Shown here piece by piece: positions 7,486 to 15,600 of a stretch of 64,000 nucleotides of DNA. A program made the position numbers and the translations under genes. Below the pieces are notes generated by a model. That model was given only the letters and a program-made list of their open reading frames with translations, did no database searches and was not told where the DNA came from. Each line of letters starts with the position of its first letter. Position 1 is the stretch's first letter. The stretch is from an uncultured Clostridia bacterium. GTDB lineage: Bacteria > Bacillota > Clostridia > Christensenellales > Aristaeellaceae. The stretch covers positions 1 to 64,000 of the forward strand of contig CAKUKP010000002.1 in assembly GCA_934663625.1 (NCBI GenBank). Reading direction: 5' to 3'.

Positions 7486-9008
7486 TATTCAGCAACCTCC
7501 TTATCGTTTTCAAAATCATGGATGGCTGCGCCAACGGAAGCCAGAATAATATTTTCTTTGGTAATGTTTTTGCCCTCGAGCAATGCGGAAACCTTGCCAT
7601 CGCATACCACGGCAACGCTGTCGCACACGTTTACCAGTTCCTCAACATCGGAGGAATAATAGATTACCGTATAGCCCTGCCGCACCAGATCGCGCAGCAG
7701 CACGAAGATATCCGCCTTGGTGCCCACGTCAACGCCGCGCGTGCAATCGTACATCAGGAAGATCTTCGGATCGGTCGCAAACAGCTTGGAGAACAGCACC
7801 TTCTGCTGGTTGCCGCCCGAAAGCTCGCCCACGTTCATTTCCGCATCGATCGCCTTGATGCGCAGATGGTTCATCGAAGAATTGATGATCTGATCTTCGC
7901 TCTTGCCATCCAGGAACGGCCCCTTGCAGATGCGGTTCAGCACCGGGAACGTAATGTTTTCACGAATCGAAAGCGTAAGGATCAGACCCTGCGTGCTTCG
8001 ATCCTCAGGAATCAGCGCAATGCCGTGCTTGAATGCATCGGCGGGCTTATGCATCGTGATCTTTTTGCCCTCGGCGATGATTTCGCCCTGCTGCGGACGG
8101 ATCACGCCCGCCAACGCAGAGAACAATTCGGATTGTCCCTGTCCGGCAAGTCCGCCCACGCCCAGAATTTCGCCCTTGTGCGCCTTCAGGTTGATGCCGT
8201 GCAGATATTTGCCGTAGTGAATATCCTTTATTTCCAGCATAACCTCCTCGGTGCGGGTGTTCTCCTTCGGCGGGAAATAGCCCTCCTGCTTGCGGCCGAG
8301 CATCATCGATACCAGTTCATCGTTATTGGTTTCCTTAATATTACGGCTGCCCACATATTCGCCGTTGCGGAATACGATCACGCGATCGCAGCCGCCGTGA
8401 ATTTCCGCCAGTCGATGCGATATAAAAATGACGATACGGCCCTCATCCGCCATCTGGCGGGCGATCTTCAAAAGCCATTCCACGCGATCCTCCGGCAGTG
8501 CGGAAGTCGCTTCATCCAGAATAACCACCTTCGGATCGCGAGCGAGCGCCTTCACGATTTCCACCATCTGGCGGAAGGGCAGGCCGAGATCGCGAACCAG
8601 ATCGGTGGGCTTTACTTCGGAAATGCCGTATCTGTCCAATAGCTCCTGCGTTTTACGATTGATTTCCCTGCGGTTGATCATCTGGCCCACGCGCATATCG
8701 TCGCGATACAGGAAAACATTGTGCGCAACATCCAGATTGGGCGCCAGCGACAGTTCCTGATAAACGGGGCTGATGCCATAGCGGAAAGCATCGCGGGGAG
8801 AGCGAATGTCCAGCTGCTCTCCATCCAATGTAATCGTTCCGGAATCCGCACGCAAAGAACCGCTGAGAATCTTGATCAGCGTGCTTTTACCGGCGCCATT
8901 TTCACCCAGCAACGCGCATACCTCGCCATGATTCGCGCAAAACTCAACGCCGCGCAGCGCCTTCACACCGCTGAATGATTTGGTGATATTTTTCAGTTCC
9001 AGATCCAT
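7485..9008 (-). CDS. Sugar ABC transporter ATP-binding protein (RbsA/MglA type, two ATPase domains)
   Basis: The 507-residue protein holds two fused ATPase domains. The first has a normal Walker A (GENGAGKSTLIKIL) and Walker B with the catalytic Glu (VVILDEATSA). The second has the usual degenerate P-loop of this family (GVGGLAGQGQSE) and signature LSGGNQQKV, but its Walker B reads IFLMYDCTRGVDVG, with Cys where RbsA and MglA have Glu. The start at 9008 (MDLELKNITKSF) is preceded by GGAG and fits homologues; the frame is open further upstream. It powers import together with the two permeases. A strong hairpin separates it from the upstream solute-binding gene. Confidence 0.94.
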   Translation of the reverse strand: MDLELKNITKSFSGVKALRGVEFCANHGEVCALLGENGAGKSTLIKILSGSLRADSGTITLDGEQLDIRSPRDAFRYGISPVYQELSLAPNLDVAHNVFLYRDDMRVGQMINRREINRKTQELLDRYGISEVKPTDLVRDLGLPFRQMVEIVKALARDPKVVILDEATSALPEDRVEWLLKIARQMADEGRIVIFISHRLAEIHGGCDRVIVFRNGEYVGSRNIKETNNDELVSMMLGRKQEGYFPPKENTRTEEVMLEIKDIHYGKYLHGINLKAHKGEILGVGGLAGQGQSELFSALAGVIRPQQGEIIAEGKKITMHKPADAFKHGIALIPEDRSTQGLILTLSIRENITFPVLNRICKGPFLDGKSEDQIINSSMNHLRIKAIDAEMNVGELSGGNQQKVLFSKLFATDPKIFLMYDCTRGVDVGTKADIFVLLRDLVRQGYTVIYYSSDVEELVNVCDSVAVVCDGKVSALLEGKNITKENIILASVGAAIHDFENDKEVAE

Positions 9009-9073
9009 ATTTCGATCTCCATTCCTGATCAAAATTCCAATAAATAGGCAATGTTCGATGTCCGATAATGGAT

Positions 9074-9103
9074 GCGAGTCCACCCGAAGGTGGGCGGACT
9101 CGC
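9074..9103 (-). promoter_or_regulatory. Intercistronic hairpin after the solute-binding protein gene
   Basis: On the minus strand CCACC-TTCG-GGTGG forms a stem with a UUCG tetraloop, extended by GCGAGT/ACTCGC. No T-tract follows in the direction of the operon, so it should not terminate but could protect the 3' end of the upstream message. The plus strand does have TTTTGTTTG after it. Confidence 0.6.
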
Positions 9104-9139
9104 TTTTGTTTGAACAGTTTTACAAATTATTCGCGTTGA

Positions 9140-10246
9140 TTAGTGGAAGCTCTTCTGGCGCTCTACCAGTTCTTCCATGTTGATCTGTACCGGGAAATCT
9201 GCCGGCAGTACCCATGCTTCGTAGGCGGGGGTGTAGTTGGAGAACACGGTTTCGCCCTCGACATACTCATAAGCTTCCGCCAGTTCGCCGCCGATCTTGT
9301 CGGTCAGATCCTTGCGGTTGGTGAGCCATACGCCGCCCATCAGGATGTGCTTCTCTTCCGGCACCTGACCGTTGAGCATCTGCAGCGCGTATTCCATCGC
9401 AACTGCGCCCAGACCCGGCCAGTTTACCAGCCACTGCAGTACATCGTAATCGCCGTTCGCCAGAACGTCGATGCCGGTGCCGTTCGCGCCGCCGCCGGTG
9501 ATCACGGGGATCTTCTTGCCCGCGTTGCGGAACTGACGCGCGATGCAGTTTACATAGCCCTGAGAGAATACAGCGTCGATCTGGGAATTCGCCGCCATCG
9601 CGGATGCGATCGCTTCTTCAGCGGGCGCTTCTGCGAACTGACCTTCGAAGGTAGCAACTTCTACCATTTCGGGCGCATTTTCCTTCATCCATGCTTCCGC
9701 AGCATCCGACATCGCGGCGCCGGTCGCAGAACCGTTCAGACCGATGTCCAGAACCCAGTTGCCCTTGTAATCGCAGGCTTCCGCGATGAACTCAGCGCAC
9801 AGTCTTGCAACTGCCGCCCAGTCGGTTTCGATCTTTACGAAATGATCGGTGGTTACTACCTGGTCGAAAACTACAACCGCCAGACCGGCCTGCTCGGCGC
9901 GCATCAGCGCGTTGTCGATACCGGTAACGGAGGAGGAGTCTACCAGGATCGCATCGTAGCCCATCTCAACGATGGCGTCGATGGAAGCGGTCTGGGATTC
10001 GGGGTCGTTGTCGCACTCGATGATGTCAACGGTGCACTGGTTTGCATAATAGGGATCCGCTGCTACCATCTGGGTAACGGCTTCCATGTTCTGACGCCAA
10101 TCGTTGCCGATAAAGTTGTTGGACATGGCGATCTTCCAGATCTTGCCTTCTTCGGCAAGCTCTGCGGAGTTCCACTTGTTCTCAGCCAGCGCCGCGCCTG
10201 CGATCACCATGCAGAGAACCAGGATCAGAGAAACGATTCTTTTCAT
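9140..10246 (-). CDS. Sugar ABC transporter solute-binding protein (RbsB-like)
   Basis: The 368-residue exported protein starts at 10246 with a signal peptide (MKRIVSLILVLCMVIAG, cleaved at ALA-E) and GGAGGG upstream. The mature protein is a type I periplasmic-binding fold of the ribose/galactose class, with IWKIAMSNNFIGNDWRQNM at the start of the first lobe, GYDAILVDSSSVTG, and DAVFSQGYVNCIARQF in the second lobe. It captures the substrate outside the cell for the permeases encoded downstream. There is no lipobox Cys in the signal peptide, which is unusual for a Gram-positive binding protein; retention at the cell surface must occur by other means. Confidence 0.92.
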   Translation of the reverse strand: MKRIVSLILVLCMVIAGAALAENKWNSAELAEEGKIWKIAMSNNFIGNDWRQNMEAVTQMVAADPYYANQCTVDIIECDNDPESQTASIDAIVEMGYDAILVDSSSVTGIDNALMRAEQAGLAVVVFDQVVTTDHFVKIETDWAAVARLCAEFIAEACDYKGNWVLDIGLNGSATGAAMSDAAEAWMKENAPEMVEVATFEGQFAEAPAEEAIASAMAANSQIDAVFSQGYVNCIARQFRNAGKKIPVITGGGANGTGIDVLANGDYDVLQWLVNWPGLGAVAMEYALQMLNGQVPEEKHILMGGVWLTNRKDLTDKIGGELAEAYEYVEGETVFSNYTPAYEAWVLPADFPVQINMEELVERQKSFH

Positions 10247-10323
10247 GATTGGTAACCCTCCATCTTTTTTTTCATTGGCGCTCCCGCCAATAAATTCGTT
10301 GGTTATAAACAGGGACGTATGGA

Positions 10324-11100
10324 TCAGAAATCTCTGGTTACGCCGATGTCCCATGCGCCGTCAACCGGAATGATCGCGCCGTTGATGTAAGAAGCCGCGT
10401 CCGTCGCCAGGAAGCAGCAGATGCCCGCGAAATCCTCCGGCTTGGCGATTCTGCCCGCCGGAATGTGGCTCAGCATCAGCTTCATGGATTCTTCGTCCAG
10501 CTTGGAAACTTCCTCATTTTCCACATCGCCCGCCGCCAGTGCGTTGATGCGGATGCCGTCCGGCGCCATTTCCATGCCCACCGCGCGGGTGAAGTTAAAC
10601 ATGCCCGCCTTCGCCGCCGAGAACGCGCATTGCAGCTTGGACGGCATAAGTCCCTTCGCGGAACCGACCGTCGTAATGCTGCCGCCGCGCCCCTGCGCAA
10701 CCATCTGCTGCGCCGCGGCCTTGACGCAATAGAACGCGCCCGTCATATCCGTCGCGATCACATCGTCGAACAGATCATCATCGTAATCCTGCAATTCCGC
10801 GCGATGCGCGATGTTGCCCATCACGCCCGCCGCGTTTACCATGGCGTCCAGTCCGCCGTAGAGGGAAACCGCCTTTTCGACCATGGCGTGTGCGCTGTCC
10901 ATATTGCGCACGTCCACTTCCACCGCTTCGACCGTGCCCAGCTTTTTCAGATCTTCGGCAACCTTATCCAGCTCCGCCTTGCGAATGTCCGCAATTACGA
11001 CCTTCGCGCCGTTTTTCACAAACGCCTTCGCCACAGCCGCGCCGGTTGCGCCCGCCGCGCCCACAACGATAACGACCTTATCTTTCAATTCCTGCATCAT
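10324..11100 (-). CDS. Short-chain dehydrogenase/reductase family protein (catalytic Tyr replaced by Phe)
   Basis: The 258-residue protein has a Rossmann fold: VVIVVGAAGATGAAVAKAF at the nucleotide site, then ADIRK, VNAAGVMG, and GIRINALAAG and GAIIPVDGAW near the end. In classical members a Tyr-x-x-x-Lys pair drives catalysis. Here the segment reads LQCAFSAAKAG, with Phe at the Tyr position, while the Ser in TTVGSAKG is kept. The same change occurs in the neighbouring gene. It would bind NAD(P) and act on the imported sugar or polyol, though with a changed active site. The start at 11100 has GGAGG nine bases before it. The next gene on the operon is the solute-binding protein, 77 bases on. 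Confidence 0.9.
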   Translation of the reverse strand: MMQELKDKVVIVVGAAGATGAAVAKAFVKNGAKVVIADIRKAELDKVAEDLKKLGTVEAVEVDVRNMDSAHAMVEKAVSLYGGLDAMVNAAGVMGNIAHRAELQDYDDDLFDDVIATDMTGAFYCVKAAAQQMVAQGRGGSITTVGSAKGLMPSKLQCAFSAAKAGMFNFTRAVGMEMAPDGIRINALAAGDVENEEVSKLDEESMKLMLSHIPAGRIAKPEDFAGICCFLATDAASYINGAIIPVDGAWDIGVTRDF

Positions 11101-11122
11101 TTTTCTGTTCCTCCTGTCCTGC

Positions 11123-11914
11123 TTACAGATCGCGGTTGTAGCCGCAGATCCAGCCGCCGTCCACCGTGATGTTCGTGCCGGTCATATACTTGGAAGCGTC
11201 GGAGGCCAGGAAGCAGGTCGCGCCCGCGATATCCTCAGGATCGCCCGGACGGCCCTGCGGAATGTGCGATGTGATGCCCTCCGCCGTCACGGGGTTGGCA
11301 TAGAACAACGCGCGCGTACCTTCAAACATAACCGATCCGGGCGCGATGCTGTTTACGCGGATGCCCTTCGGCGCAAGCTCCAGCGCCATCGTGCGCGTCA
11401 GCGAAAATACGCCGCCCTTCGCCGCGGCGAAGCCGCACTGCAGGCGCAGCGGGGTAAGGCCAACGATCGAACCTACGTTGATGATGCTGCCGCCTTCGCC
11501 CTGCGCGATCATCTGGCGCGCGGCATACTTCGAACAATTGTATACGCCCTTCAGGTCGATCGAAACGATGCGATCCCACAGGCCTTCATCATATTCATGC
11601 ACGCGCTTGCGGTACTGGGGACCGCCGTTGATGCCCGCGTTGTTCACCATGATGTCCACGCGGCCATAGATGCGCACGGTTTCCTGAATCAGATGTTCGG
11701 CGCTTTCGCGCTTGGATACGTCGCACACCACGGGGGAGGCTTCGCCGCCCTCGGCGCGGATTTCATCCACGATCTTCTGCAGCGTTTCCAGCGTGCGTCC
11801 CGTCAGAACCACCTTCGCGCCGTTGCGCGCAAGTTCCTTGCACATTGCGCTGCCGATGGCGCCGCCGCCGCCGGTAACAATTGCAACTTTTCCCTTCAGA
11901 TCTTCAACCTTCAT
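11123..11914 (-). CDS. Short-chain dehydrogenase/reductase family protein (catalytic Tyr replaced by Phe)
   Basis: First gene of the sugar operon; 263 residues from the ATG at 11914, which has AGAGGA seven bases upstream. It shows VAIVTGGGGAIGSAMCKEL (TGxxxGxG), VNNAGING, NVGSIVG with the Ser, GIRVNSIAPGS, and ITVDGGW at the C terminus. The Tyr-x-x-x-Lys motif is again altered: LQCGFAAAKGG. It is clearly a paralogue of the following gene. It presumably oxidises or epimerises the substrate taken up by the importer in the same operon, but the reaction cannot be named. Confidence 0.9.
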   Translation of the reverse strand: MKVEDLKGKVAIVTGGGGAIGSAMCKELARNGAKVVLTGRTLETLQKIVDEIRAEGGEASPVVCDVSKRESAEHLIQETVRIYGRVDIMVNNAGINGGPQYRKRVHEYDEGLWDRIVSIDLKGVYNCSKYAARQMIAQGEGGSIINVGSIVGLTPLRLQCGFAAAKGGVFSLTRTMALELAPKGIRVNSIAPGSVMFEGTRALFYANPVTAEGITSHIPQGRPGDPEDIAGATCFLASDASKYMTGTNITVDGGWICGYNRDL

Positions 11915-12008
11915 ATTCTCATCCTCTTGTTTTTTTCGCTGTCGTTTCCGGCAAAGGCCGCCGCATCGGCGATCCTCCGCCCTCTCCGGCGTTGCTTTGA
12001 TTGTTCCG

Positions 12009-12038
12009 ACCAATTTCATTGGTATTTGTCATACCAAT
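12009..12038. promoter_or_regulatory. Palindromic operator at the transcription start of the sugar operon
   Basis: ATTGGTAT and ATACCAAT (12018-12025 and 12031-12038) are perfect eight-base arms with a five-base spacer. A further half-site ACCAAT lies at 12009-12014, which also pairs with 12018-12023. The element begins four bases after the expected start point, a position for repression. The sequence resembles operators of FadR-subfamily GntR regulators such as UxuR/ExuR; no such gene is in the window. Confidence 0.65.
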
Positions 12039-12048
12039 TTCCTATAAT

Positions 12049-12078
12049 ATTTTACTATAAAAGATTGGCAATTGTCAA
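12049..12078 (-). promoter_or_regulatory. Promoter of the sugar importer operon
   Basis: On the minus strand TTGACA (12073-12078) and TAAAAT (12049-12054) are separated by 18 bases, upstream of the first dehydrogenase gene and just before the palindromic operator. Confidence 0.75.
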
Positions 12079-12311
12079 TACACTCCCCCGCAATTGGCTG
12101 CGATTGTTAACATGCATTTCGAAAAAGATACAAATGGCACCACCTCATTTTCGCATACTGTCCACTTTAATCATTTCTTTTCCCCTTTTTGATTCGCATT
12201 TCTAACGCGCATACAACGCCCAAATCCCCTTTTAATGAAATCAAAAAGCAGAAAATAAAAGTTCGCACGGCCTGTGTTCCCCGCCAAAGCCTGCCCACCG
12301 CGCTCCCAAAC

Positions 12312-12345
12312 AAAAAGATCAGCCGGAGTGAATCCGCCGGCTGAC
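12312..12345 (-). terminator. Rho-independent terminator after the coiled-coil protein gene
   Basis: On the minus strand a nine-pair stem (12337-12345 with 12318-12326) is followed by five T, 25 bases beyond the stop codon at 12370. Confidence 0.85.
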
Positions 12346-12369
12346 CTGCGCTTTGCACCTGCAAAGCCG

Positions 12370-13362
12370 TTATATTTCCCGATACTTTTTCTTCTGATTC
12401 CGATAGCGTTCATAGCGCGAAATCTGCGCTGCCGCTTCTCCTTTTTCCGCGGGCTGCATTTCGCCACGCATTTCCGCGGAATGCAGCAGCTGATCGCACG
12501 CCGCGTCGATTTCCTGAATCGATTCCTCCCGAAAGGGAAACGCATCCACCGGACGCAGACCGGTTTCCTCGCACAGCGCATCGTACACCGCCAGATGCCG
12601 GCTCAATTCCTCATCCAGCGCTCGCGCATCCTTTTCATATTTGCGCAGCCGGTTCGCGAGGGGCTGCACATCGTAAATCTCCAGCTGATGCAGCGCCGCG
12701 GTATCGGGATCGCGCTCCCGAAGCTGTTCCAGCGCGCGGTCAATCCGCCCAAACGCATCGTCCGCAAAGCCCGCGATGTCCGCCCTGCGCCGCAATTCGC
12801 GCATGCCGGCTTTGATCCGGCGATAGCCGTTTTCAAATTCCAGAATGTGCTTTCGTTCCCGCAGCCTTCGTTCCTGCTTCTGCCGCTCCGGCTCGCCCTC
12901 ACAGGCGGCAAGCGCTTTTGTTTCGATTTTCTGAAACGCTTCGTTCAGGCATTTCACGCGATGATTGCGCAATTGCATTTTCAGCGTCTGCAAAAGCGCC
13001 GTTTTGCCATCAGCGATCTGCTTCAGGCGCGCAATTCCCTCCCGAATCCTTGCGTTTTCCGCCGTCAAAGCATCGTTTGATTCGCCCGCCAGCCCGTTCA
13101 CCGCAGCTTCCCAACCGCGCAGACCATCCTGTATTTTGCGCAAAATCAACAGCGCGCACTTTCTCGCCGGACTTTTTCCCTCGTCCACGATTCCCTGATA
13201 GCCTGCCAGCAGCCCCTCCAGCTCGGCACACATACCGTAGCCCTGCTGAATCAGCCATAGCTGCTCCGCGCGCAGCTCCGTTCTCTCCGCCTGTTTCATC
13301 TGTATTTTCAGCCGTTCCAGCCGAGCCTGATCCTGTCCCAGCTGGCTTTGTACCCGCTCCAA
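12370..13362 (-). CDS. Coiled-coil protein of unknown function
   Basis: I do not recognise this protein of 330 residues. It is hydrophilic, rich in Arg, Glu, Leu and Gln, and heptad-like almost throughout, for example RLERLKIQMKQAERTELRAE, ERQKQERRLRERKHILEFE and DDAFGRIDRALEQLRERDPD. There is no signal peptide and no membrane segment, so it should be cytosolic. I place the start at the TTG at 13362 because GGGAGGAG is five bases upstream; an earlier TTG at 13404 has no ribosome site. It is a single-gene unit with a promoter at 13419-13447 and its own terminator. Confidence 0.65.
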   Translation of the reverse strand: MERVQSQLGQDQARLERLKIQMKQAERTELRAEQLWLIQQGYGMCAELEGLLAGYQGIVDEGKSPARKCALLILRKIQDGLRGWEAAVNGLAGESNDALTAENARIREGIARLKQIADGKTALLQTLKMQLRNHRVKCLNEAFQKIETKALAACEGEPERQKQERRLRERKHILEFENGYRRIKAGMRELRRRADIAGFADDAFGRIDRALEQLRERDPDTAALHQLEIYDVQPLANRLRKYEKDARALDEELSRHLAVYDALCEETGLRPVDAFPFREESIQEIDAACDQLLHSAEMRGEMQPAEKGEAAAQISRYERYRNQKKKYREI

Positions 13363-13418
13363 ATAGGCTCCTCCCGCACTTCCACAATTTCCACGTTTCC
13401 CCAACGATTACACGCATT

Positions 13419-13447
13419 ATTTTAATCTATACCTTTCATTTTCGCAA
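13419..13447 (-). promoter_or_regulatory. Promoter of the coiled-coil protein gene
   Basis: TTGCGA (13442-13447) and TAAAAT (13419-13424) on the minus strand with a 17-base spacer. Confidence 0.6.
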
Positions 13448-13519
13448 ACCGCTCACGCCGTGAATCATACCGTTCGTGCGTCCCGCGTTGTTTTTAACAA
13501 AATGTTTTCGTAGATCGAC

Positions 13520-13575
13520 GCAAGCAAACGCGCCGCCCGACTTCATTTGAAATCAGACGGCGCGTTGATGCTTGC
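13520..13575 (-). terminator. Long hairpin downstream of the SWIM protein gene
   Basis: An inverted repeat with arms GCAAGC and CGCGCCG surrounds an inner pairing region; it ends 50 bases after the stop codon at 13626. Only three T follow on the minus strand, so termination strength is uncertain. Nothing else is visible in the intergenic stretch 13448-13625. Confidence 0.5.
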
Positions 13576-13625
13576 CTGTATGAACGATTTGCAATTTCAT
13601 TGATGTGTGAAAACAGAAATGACGC

Positions 13626-15248
13626 TTATAGCTGATCCAATTCCTCCATCATTGCCCTGCGGCGCGGGTATTCGGCGCGCCATGCTTTGACGATTTCATT
13701 GACGATCGCTTCTCCGCCCGAAATTTTCCGCATATGCTTCAACGTCGCTACCCATCCGCGATAGATCGTTCGATCCGCGGTGGTTCGCGCCTCGGCTTTG
13801 ATTGCGTCGGCGTATTTTCCCAGCACCTGTTCGGGATACCGCTTCACCAGCACGTTTTCATATTGTTTCAGCAGGTACGTTCCGCGCTGCGCCACCGCGC
13901 GCTCCAGCAGGCGATCGTACAATTCCTCATCCGCGTACAGCGCCGCGACGTCGGCGTACCGCGGCAGCGCCGCAAAAAGCCGTTCCCGTTCCGCAATCCA
14001 GTTCTCCGGTTCGAACAGGGATCGATATTCGCGGTAGACATCCATGTTCGCCGGCGCGATTTCCGTCACGATCTTCCAAAGTGCATTCCGGTATTCGTCC
14101 GTCCAGCCGAGCGCCGCATAAGCATCCTTGAGCTGCAAATGATAATACGCCTCGCTGCCGAGCGGATCCTCCTTCTGATCGAGGGCTTCCTTCAGAAGCG
14201 CAACGGTCTCCGCCCACTTGCCTGCCCGCCTGCACCGTTCAATCATCATTTTGCGTCCGAACGGCGCCGTGCGGTATTGCGCGAGCCACGCATCCACCAC
14301 TTCCGCCGAGTCGCCCCGCTTTTCCATCAGCCGCACGCAGTTCTGAATGCAGCGCCTGATGAGATAGCTGTCATTTTTACTGCCAAGCTCCCGATCCAGC
14401 GCTTCCTGTTCGGAATTGAGCAGCTTTTCCGTATACTTCGGCGCATCGAAGCACCGCATCAGCGTATCCGCACAGCAACCCTCCAGATAATCTGCGATTG
14501 TGTCGTCGCTGTTTGCGGTCAGCCAGTCAAACATCTTCTGCTGCAGATCATCGTCGGCGCGTTCCGCGATCTGTTCCCAGATGGATCTGCACGCACTTGC
14601 AACCATGGTGACGCCACCGTTTGAATCATCCATATCGACGTCGTTCAGCGCGAGAAACACAAACGTCGATACGCGAAATGCATCCAGATCCTGACCGTGT
14701 TCCATGCGCGGAACCGCTTCATCCTCCAGAATATCCAGCATCTCGCTGACAAAATTGTCCGCTTCATAATAATCGATGTAGCCATCCGCCATGTATTTAT
14801 CAACGATCGTGTCTACGGCAGCTTCGACATCATCTAAAATGGATGGGGCACCGTCCGGCTGTGCTTCGATCATGAACCGCCGACAAAGCCTGTCATCCCG
14901 CAGAAGCGCGTCCACCAGGAAACGCCGCACCAACGCCTCGTCCGCGCGCTGCACCGCTTCCCGAATCTGCGCATCGGCGCCGCGCGATCCCGTTTTTTTG
15001 CCCTGCCATGCGTACAGCACCGCCGCCATGTGCTTACAATTCTCGCCGCCCTCGGCATAGGGACAGGTGCATTCCATGCCGGAAACGCCGTCCTCATCCA
15101 GCTCGATGGAAACATCATACGGCTCCGATCCCTCCACCACCGCGGTGATCTCATCTTCATATATTTCAAGATCTTCAACGCGGCCTAAGCAATAATACGC
15201 CATCCCCCGTTCCAGAATGTGCGGCTTGAATAAACGTTCCCAGTTCAT
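13626..15248 (-). CDS. SWIM zinc-finger protein
   Basis: The 540-residue protein has a SWIM zinc finger near the N terminus: MECTCPYAEGGENCKHMAAV gives Cys-x-Cys-x9-Cys-x-His at about residues 59-72. The start MNWERLFKPHILERGMAYY is also typical of SWIM proteins. The remaining 450 residues are helical, acidic and look like a repeat scaffold (for example LLKEALDQKEDPLGSEAYY and LERAVAQRGTYLLKQYE). SWIM domains bind DNA or protein and often occur beside SWI/SNF helicases, but none is adjacent here. It is transcribed alone from the promoter at 15299-15327. Role unknown. Confidence 0.85.
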   Translation of the reverse strand: MNWERLFKPHILERGMAYYCLGRVEDLEIYEDEITAVVEGSEPYDVSIELDEDGVSGMECTCPYAEGGENCKHMAAVLYAWQGKKTGSRGADAQIREAVQRADEALVRRFLVDALLRDDRLCRRFMIEAQPDGAPSILDDVEAAVDTIVDKYMADGYIDYYEADNFVSEMLDILEDEAVPRMEHGQDLDAFRVSTFVFLALNDVDMDDSNGGVTMVASACRSIWEQIAERADDDLQQKMFDWLTANSDDTIADYLEGCCADTLMRCFDAPKYTEKLLNSEQEALDRELGSKNDSYLIRRCIQNCVRLMEKRGDSAEVVDAWLAQYRTAPFGRKMMIERCRRAGKWAETVALLKEALDQKEDPLGSEAYYHLQLKDAYAALGWTDEYRNALWKIVTEIAPANMDVYREYRSLFEPENWIAERERLFAALPRYADVAALYADEELYDRLLERAVAQRGTYLLKQYENVLVKRYPEQVLGKYADAIKAEARTTADRTIYRGWVATLKHMRKISGGEAIVNEIVKAWRAEYPRRRAMMEELDQL

Positions 15249-15298
15249 AGATGCACCTCGAATGAATCGTTGTCAATGTTTCGTCGTTTTGTGATTAT

Positions 15299-15327
15299 AG
15301 TATAAATCATTCGTCCGGTTTTGTAAA
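15299..15327 (-). promoter_or_regulatory. Promoter of the SWIM protein gene
   Basis: TTTACA (15322-15327) and TATACT (15299-15304) on the minus strand, 17-base spacer. The stretch from 15328 to 15520 holds no gene I accept. Confidence 0.65.
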
Positions 15328-15520
15328 CGGTCGATGACGGAACAGGATCTGCACATGAATGAAACACCACCTATTTTGCAGTTAAGTGCAATCATAAACA
15401 TTTGACGATGTAAGCCCAATTTCTTGAAATGAAGTACGGCTGCAAAACGAAAGGGTGAAACAAAAATGAAATCAAATTATCGTTTTAATCAGAAGCAGCT
15501 CCGTTTTTTTATCAAACAAA

Positions 15521-15557
15521 GAATCCATGACCCTCAAATATATGGGGTCATGGATTC
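15521..15557 (-). terminator. Terminator of the HtrA-like gene, member of the repeat-hairpin family
   Basis: GAATCCATGACCC (minus strand) pairs perfectly with its inverse around the loop CATATATTTGA, followed by TTTGTTTGATAAAAAAA. The stem and loop are close to those of the spoIIE terminator at 19851-19887, 4.3 kb away and in the other orientation. Confidence 0.85.
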
Positions 15558-15600
15558 GTCATTTGTCACGCGGCAGCTGCTGGGATTAAGCGCCCTGCGC

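Noticed and set aside
15466..15600. A plus-strand frame starting MKSNYRFNQKQLRFFIKQR with AAAGGG upstream
   Set aside because: The first 20 codons look gene-like, perhaps a relic of a transposase or regulator start, but the frame then runs through the terminator hairpin and the antisense of the htrA-like gene.
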